From NCBI GenBank assembly GCA_003538525.1, contig DPRZ01000131.1, forward strand, positions 1 to 11,568: a DNA stretch of 11,568 nt. The letters are read 5' to 3'. Shown here piece by piece: positions 7,787 through 11,568 of this stretch (positions are counted from its first letter, which is position 1; every line of letters starts with the position of its first letter). Origin of the DNA: Neisseriales bacterium (GTDB lineage: Bacteria > Pseudomonadota > Gammaproteobacteria > Burkholderiales > UBA11063). Made by a program: the position numbers and the translations under genes. The notes beneath the pieces were generated by a model that saw nothing but the letters and a program-made list of their open reading frames with translations, was not told where the DNA came from and did no database searches.

Positions 7787-8380
7787 TTATTGAGGAGGGA
7801 GTTCAAATAAAGCCACTACTTTTTTAACACCATCGACTTCGCGCGCCGCTTGTGTCATTTTCTTGGCTTGATATGGATCAATCATACCCATTAAATAAAC
7901 CGTACCATTACTTGTTACAACTTTCACATCGTTACTACTAACACCTTTTGAAAACAGCATATTTGATTTAATAACTGAAGTTAAGTATGCATCTTTGCTC
8001 GTCTGCGAAGCACTTTGACTGGCGCCAATTTCAATTTGGTTATAAACTTTATTAACATTTGGTACTTGACGTGTCATTTGTTCGGCTTTTAATTTATTGT
8101 CATTAGTTAACACTTGCCCAGTTAAAAGAATGTTTTTATCATAGCTTGTAACTTCAACATTATTACCAGGAATAGTTGCATTAATTGCATCCGCAACTTT
8201 ACTACGCAAGCCTTGATCATCAAAAACTCCACTTGAACTGCGTGGATCACTGGCAACTGCAGCACCACTCGTTGCACCTGCTGCAACTCCACCCACAACT
8301 AATGCCGTGCAAGCATTTAAAACCAGTGCCGTTAAACAGACTACTGTTAATTTACTTAATTTGTACTTATTATTCATCAT
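7787..8380 (-). CDS. dolP: BON-domain outer-membrane lipoprotein, DolP-like
   Basis: A 197-residue lipoprotein closest to E. coli DolP (YraP). The lipobox is LNAC with Cys24, followed by a Gly/Ala-rich stretch and SDPRSS at 44-49, which resembles the ATDPR segment of DolP. BON 1 spans about 54-120 and BON 2 about 128-195. E. coli DolP has Trp127 in the first helix of BON 2, important for membrane binding; the matching residue here is Tyr132, in KDAYLTS. DolP supports envelope integrity and localises to the outer membrane and division site. Two ATGs lie in tandem (8380 and 8377); AAAGG is 4 bases before the first and 7 before the second, so the second may be used. The gene follows htpX by 12 bases. 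Confidence 0.9.
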   Translation of the reverse strand: MMNNKYKLSKLTVVCLTALVLNACTALVVGGVAAGATSGAAVASDPRSSSGVFDDQGLRSKVADAINATIPGNNVEVTSYDKNILLTGQVLTNDNKLKAEQMTRQVPNVNKVYNQIEIGASQSASQTSKDAYLTSVIKSNMLFSKGVSSNDVKVVTSNGTVYLMGMIDPYQAKKMTQAAREVDGVKKVVALFELPPQ

Positions 8381-8392
8381 AAAACCTTTCTG

Positions 8393-9250
8393 TTAATTTA
8401 ATTGCCCCAAGCGACGTGCCATATCTTCCAAACGCATAATTCGATTAGCTGTCGCTGGGTGCGTGGAAAACAAATTATCTCTACCCGAACCAGATAAAGG
8501 ATTAATAATCATCATTTGTGCGGTAGCAGGATGCTCTTCTGCTGTTTGAAACTGTACCCCACGCGCAATATTTTCAATTTTACGTAATCCTGAAGCTAAT
8601 GCCAATGGATCATTGGTTAATTCAGCCGCACCTTGATCAGCTAAATACTCACGTGAGCGTGAAATCGCCATTTGAATTACTGCGGCAGCTAAGGGTGCAA
8701 AAATCCCAATTAATAGGCCTGCCATCCAATTGCGATTACCATTTTCATCACGTACACCAAACCACATCGCCATATTTGCCACCGCAGAAATAGCTCCTGC
8801 CACGGTTGCCGAAATAGTTGAGAGCAAAATATCACGATGCTTAACATGTGATAATTCATGCGCCGCAACACCACGTAATTCGGCATAGCTTAAAGCCCGC
8901 ATAATCCCGGTGGTAAACGCAACCGCCGCATGTTCAGGATTACGTCCAGTTGCAAAAGCATTGGCTTGATCTTCATTAATCACATATACTTTAGGCATTG
9001 GCAAATTGGCCCGACTAGCTAATTCAGCTACCATTTGATATAAGTCAGCGGCATTATGTGGACTAACTTCTTGAGCTTGATACATTTTCAGTACCATATC
9101 AGCTGAATTCCAATAGGCATAGAAATTTAGTGCACCACCAAATAGCAATGCCAATAGCATGCCACCCTTACCGCCAATTAATCCGCCAATCACCACAAAT
9201 AAGGCAATAATTGCTGCCATCAATGCATAAGTTTTAATTTCATTATTCAT
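8393..9250 (-). CDS. htpX: Inner-membrane zinc protease HtpX
   Basis: M48B-family metalloprotease of 285 residues that degrades damaged or misfolded inner-membrane proteins. The zinc motif HELSH is at 131-135 and the third ligand is Glu201 in SREYLAD. Four membrane segments are visible: two near the N-terminus (about 8-25 and 30-47) and two flanking the loop after the active site (about 143-165 and 176-197). The C-terminal THPATANRI motif is typical of the family. The length is standard. Its ATG overlaps the fmt stop in an ATGA arrangement (4-base overlap), suggesting translational coupling; the ribosome-binding site (GAGAA) is weak. The BON lipoprotein genes follow directly. Confidence 0.95.
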   Translation of the reverse strand: MNNEIKTYALMAAIIALFVVIGGLIGGKGGMLLALLFGGALNFYAYWNSADMVLKMYQAQEVSPHNAADLYQMVAELASRANLPMPKVYVINEDQANAFATGRNPEHAAVAFTTGIMRALSYAELRGVAAHELSHVKHRDILLSTISATVAGAISAVANMAMWFGVRDENGNRNWMAGLLIGIFAPLAAAVIQMAISRSREYLADQGAAELTNDPLALASGLRKIENIARGVQFQTAEEHPATAQMMIINPLSGSGRDNLFSTHPATANRIMRLEDMARRLGQLN

Positions 9251-10206
9251 GATAAATTCTCACTTTTGAAAATTTTGCCAACTAAGTCTGGCTTATTTTG
9301 CAAATATTGCGCAGTATTTTTACGCTTACTTCCAGCTTCTTGAATTTCATTAATTGCCAAAACGCTCTGTCCACCACAGGCAATCCATAATTGATCAGCA
9401 TTTGCGCGCAAAATAGTTCCGTGCAGCGACTCATTATGTTCAATTTGTAAAACTTCACCACTCCAAAATTTATGCAACACACCATCTAAATAACCGTGGG
9501 CTCCAGGAAATGGGTTATAGCCGCGAATTTTACGTTCAATTTCGCAAGCCTCTTCGCTCCAATTAATCCGTGCCTCTTCTTTATCTAATTTATGTGCATA
9601 ACTTACACCATCCTCACTTTGCACTTGAGGTACATACTGCTCTGGATTTTGCAAAAATTCAACAATTTTTTGTACCCCAATCTGAGCAAGTTTATCATGC
9701 AAACTTGCAGAAGTCTCTGTATCAGATAATTTTATTTTTTCAACAATTAACATATCACCAGTATCTAAACCTGCGTCCATCTGCATAATGGTAACGCCAC
9801 TATATTCATCGCCAGCCAGTACTGCACGTTGAATTGGTGCTGCACCACGCCAACGCGGTAGCAAGGAAACATGAATATTTATACAACCTAGGCGCGGAAT
9901 ATCTAATAATTCCTGTGGTAAAATTATACCATACGCCACAACTACGATCAAATCAGGAGCGAGTTCACGAATTTTAGCTAAATTTTGCGGATCTTTTCTA
10001 AATCCCAAAGGTTGAAAAACTTCAATGCCTTGCTCTAAAGCCAATTGTTTAACTGGTGATGGAGTTAATTTCATACCCCGCCCAGCTGGACGATCAGGTT
10101 GCGTTAAGACCAAATCAACTTGAAAACCCGAGCTCAAAATATTAGCCAGTACCAGCCGCGAAATTTCAGGTGTTCCCGCAAAAATAATTTTCAATTTTTT
10201 ATCCAT
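9247..10206 (-). CDS. fmt: Methionyl-tRNA formyltransferase
   Basis: Transfers a formyl group from 10-formyltetrahydrofolate to methionyl-initiator tRNA, in the cytoplasm. The 319-residue product has the N-terminal formyltransferase domain with the catalytic set Asn110, His112 and Asp148. The hallmark [15 protein letters not shown] lies at 114-128 and the DTGD segment at 148-151. The tRNA-contacting loop [10 protein letters not shown] is at 35-44. A C-terminal OB-like domain occupies about 205-319. The position after His112 is Val, where E. coli has Gly. The usual partner def is not adjacent; fmt instead sits between the rlpA-like gene (stop and start share one base, TAATG) and htpX (4-base overlap), so it is embedded in an envelope cluster. 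Confidence 0.96.
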   Translation of the reverse strand: MDKKLKIIFAGTPEISRLVLANILSSGFQVDLVLTQPDRPAGRGMKLTPSPVKQLALEQGIEVFQPLGFRKDPQNLAKIRELAPDLIVVVAYGIILPQELLDIPRLGCINIHVSLLPRWRGAAPIQRAVLAGDEYSGVTIMQMDAGLDTGDMLIVEKIKLSDTETSASLHDKLAQIGVQKIVEFLQNPEQYVPQVQSEDGVSYAHKLDKEEARINWSEEACEIERKIRGYNPFPGAHGYLDGVLHKFWSGEVLQIEHNESLHGTILRANADQLWIACGGQSVLAINEIQEAGSKRKNTAQYLQNKPDLVGKIFKSENLS

Positions 10207-10802
10207 TAATTAGTTGCATCCTTTGTAGTTTGACTATTTGACTCAGAATTACTTGTTGATACGGTATATTGATTAGCAATACTTAGTGCTTGACTCTCAG
10301 ACAATAACGGATTTGCAGAAATTAATACCTTAGAAATTTCACCATTGATTACGTTATTAAACACGCCATTCTCAATAACATCCAAATGAACTTGACCAAG
10401 ACCATTAATTCCAATTTGTTGTGCACCAGCAGTAGTTAAATCAATCACATGCCCACTAGATTTTGGCATTCGATCGTTAACTTCAACATAGACAATCTTA
10501 TTATTGCGTAAATTAGTAACTTTTAATTTGGTTCCCATTGGAAGCGTTGGATGAGCCGCGGTAAATCCATCCATGTCAAGATGATGTCCACTAGTAGTTT
10601 TATGTCCTGCAAATTTTCTCGCATAATAACTTGCCGTTCCATCCATATAATCATCACTATGTGCTTTGGTGATGATTCTCTTTTGCTGGACTTTATGCTT
10701 TGAGGCTGAATTTGAATGATGTTTTGTAGTTTGTGCTTGACTAATTTGCATCCCACCTATCAACAGAACTCCAATAATTATTTTCGTTGTAATTCTCTGC
10801 AC
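10206..10802 (-). CDS. RlpA-like double-psi beta-barrel protein, secreted
   Basis: A 198-residue periplasmic protein with a signal peptide (1-23, ending SQA), a basic His/Lys-rich linker (25-48), and a double-psi beta-barrel domain (about 54-143) typical of RlpA. A Ser/Asn/Thr-rich tail follows, without the SPOR domain found in canonical RlpA. There is no lipobox. By spacing to Pseudomonas aeruginosa RlpA, a lytic transglycosylase acting on denuded glycan, His84 matches His131 and Asp110 matches Asp157, but the catalytic Glu120 is replaced by His73 (codon CAT). Activity as a transglycosylase is therefore doubtful, though glycan binding is possible. The start is GTG at 10802, with GGGAGG (10811-10816) 8 bases upstream. 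It is the first gene of the seven-gene cluster. Confidence 0.87.
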   Translation of the reverse strand: MQRITTKIIIGVLLIGGMQISQAQTTKHHSNSASKHKVQQKRIITKAHSDDYMDGTASYYARKFAGHKTTSGHHLDMDGFTAAHPTLPMGTKLKVTNLRNNKIVYVEVNDRMPKSSGHVIDLTTAGAQQIGINGLGQVHLDVIENGVFNNVINGEISKVLISANPLLSESQALSIANQYTVSTSNSESNSQTTKDATN

Positions 10803-10810
10803 TAATTTAG

Positions 10811-10816
10811 CCTCCC
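10811..10816 (-). promoter_or_regulatory. Ribosome-binding site supporting the GTG start of the rlpA-like gene
   Basis: Minus-strand GGGAGG lies 8 bases before the GTG at 10802. No ATG in frame fits better with the signal peptide, so GTG is taken as the start. Confidence 0.7.
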
Positions 10817-10828
10817 GATGATTAAACT

Positions 10829-11155
10829 ATGGTTAAACAAAATCTCTGCTCACCATTATCGTTATTAACTGATGTTACACACTTATTTATACAACACATT
10901 GATTTACAATCTACCTACGCGCCGCAAGCAACCACGGTATCCATCCAAATAATACTAATTGTTTTTCTCGTGAAGTTTTTTATGTTAATTCTTCCCTTGG
11001 TTTTCCATATTGTTTGTTTATGTTTGCTTAATTTCCATCTTGAGCGACCGCAGCAGCAAAATAGCCGCTACTACAGAACTCTCCACCACAAAGCTGTTTT
11101 TTTACTTCTAGGCATACCGAAAAACACTAAGGCGCATCAAGTTACGAAGAATTAA
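10829..11155 (+). CDS. Doubtful small membrane ORF in a 377-base gene-poor stretch
   Basis: This is the only sizeable open frame in 10803-11179, divergent from the rlpA-like gene. It encodes 108 residues with one hydrophobic segment (about 40-67) and a basic C-terminus (about 72-108). I do not recognise it. Against it: no Shine-Dalgarno sequence precedes the ATG (a TAAACT context), ATA codons are frequent compared with the neighbouring genes, and a possible minus-strand -10 for the large cluster (GATAAT, 10855-10860) would lie inside it. For it: the frame is long for AT-rich sequence and the tail is protein-like. The stretch may instead be promoter region plus decayed coding DNA. No hairpin terminator, tRNA or repeat is visible in it. 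Confidence 0.3.
   Translation: MVKQNLCSPLSLLTDVTHLFIQHIDLQSTYAPQATTVSIQIILIVFLVKFFMLILPLVFHIVCLCLLNFHLERPQQQNSRYYRTLHHKAVFLLLGIPKNTKAHQVTKN
10855..10860 (-). promoter_or_regulatory. Possible -10 for the rlpA-fmt-htpX-dolP cluster
   Basis: Minus-strand GATAAT, one mismatch from consensus, predicts transcription near 10848 and a leader of about 46 bases before the GTG at 10802. No acceptable -35 lies 16-18 bases upstream and there is no TG extension, so this is only a candidate. Confidence 0.3.
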
Positions 11156-11179
11156 ACCCAAACAGATGAAATAGTACAT

Positions 11180-11568
11180 TTATCTATTAGTTATATAACT
11201 TCCTTTTTCTGGCCTATTTTTACATGAAACAACAACCAGTGCCAGAATTAAGCATAAAGGTATTAATATGTCTGTCCATAATATTGTACCAGCATTACCT
11301 GGGTTAAAATTATGAGCTGCGATAATTTGATGGATATGCCCTGTGGCTGCACCCCATAAAAATACAGTTGTAACAATAACTACGGCACTTTTAAAGGAAT
11401 TATTAGCAAACACCGCTATAATGCCAACCAAACCTAAAGCCAAATTAGCCAGAGCTACTTCAAACTCAAAAGGACTTGGCTGCCAACCAATTAATTTAGT
11501 TGTAATTTCACTAAAAAATGTATGCATTACAAATCCCCACGCACCACCTAAACCTACACACAAAAACA
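11180..11568 (-). CDS. DUF6790-like membrane protein, 5' end cut by window edge
   Basis: The minus-strand frame is open from the right edge to a TAA at 11180, giving about 129 residues of the C-terminal part. Features recalling the DUF6790 family are the segment GWQPSPFEFEVALANLALG (about 28-46 of the visible part), then GHIHQII, then a segment with NPGNAG and a final TDILIPLCLILAL helix. Three to four membrane helices are visible. The true start is upstream of the window: the frame continues through the edge, so the first TTG at 11563 should not be read as the start. The function of this family is unknown. It is about 377 bases upstream of the rlpA-like gene on the same strand, so it is probably a separate unit. 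Confidence 0.75.
   Translation of the reverse strand, partial: FLCVGLGGAWGFVMHTFFSEITTKLIGWQPSPFEFEVALANLALGLVGIIAVFANNSFKSAVVIVTTVFLWGAATGHIHQIIAAHNFNPGNAGTILWTDILIPLCLILALVVVSCKNRPEKGSYITNR

Noticed and set aside
8185..8382. Plus-strand frame opposite the first BON gene
   Set aside because: His/Leu/Gln-rich translation is the usual shadow of a lipoprotein gene read backwards; no start signal.
8599..8793. Plus-strand frame opposite htpX
   Set aside because: Shadow of htpX on the other strand, with no independent support.
9282..9788. Alternative frames inside fmt on both strands
   Set aside because: Both overlap the intact fmt catalytic and C-terminal domains and lack ribosome-binding sites.
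10523..10756. Second minus-strand frame inside the rlpA-like gene
   Set aside because: Shadow frame; the beta-barrel and signal peptide are encoded in the other frame.

Overview
The window looks like chromosomal housekeeping DNA from an AT-rich Gram-negative proteobacterium. Outer-membrane lipoproteins, an RlpA-like periplasmic protein, HtpX, two DolP-type BON lipoproteins and a GmhA/DiaA-type isomerase all imply a double membrane. The fmt-htpX linkage and the grouping of BON lipoprotein, yraN and gmhA/diaA genes fit Betaproteobacteria best. A low-GC member of the Neisseriales is my guess; this is inference from gene content, not a measured placement. I see no phage, IS, CRISPR, rRNA or tRNA.

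Layout. The left edge holds the 5' part of a minus-strand lipoprotein gene (1-374). It diverges from a plus-strand pair, rbgA (ribosome-assembly GTPase) and trpS (tryptophanyl-tRNA synthetase), which overlap by 14 bases. The divergent spacer carries two extended -10 elements and a 27-base dyad that could be an operator. Next is a single-gene PrxQ/Bcp peroxiredoxin (2600-3049) with its own -10 and a strong hairpin terminator. Everything from there to 10802 is on the minus strand: a succinate-semialdehyde dehydrogenase (gabD), a secreted SH3/NlpC-P60 peptidase, and a compact seven-gene cluster.

The cluster reads, in transcription order, rlpA-like, fmt, htpX, dolP-like 1, dolP-like 2, yraN, gmhA. 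Spacings are a 1-base overlap, a 4-base overlap, then gaps of 12, 15, 29 and 51 bases, so it is probably one operon. Most of it points to envelope upkeep: peptidoglycan binding or processing (RlpA-like), inner-membrane protein quality control (HtpX), outer-membrane integrity (two BON lipoproteins) and LPS heptose supply or replication control (GmhA/DiaA-like). Initiator-tRNA formylation (fmt) rides along. The right end has a poorly explained 377-base stretch with one weak open frame, then the 3' part of a DUF6790-like membrane protein gene.

No clearly new biological system is visible. The points most worth a second look are the RlpA-like protein with His where the catalytic Glu should be, the tandem DolP paralogues inside the envelope operon, the DiaA-like protein that keeps every GmhA active-site residue, and several unexplained dyads and repeats in promoter regions.
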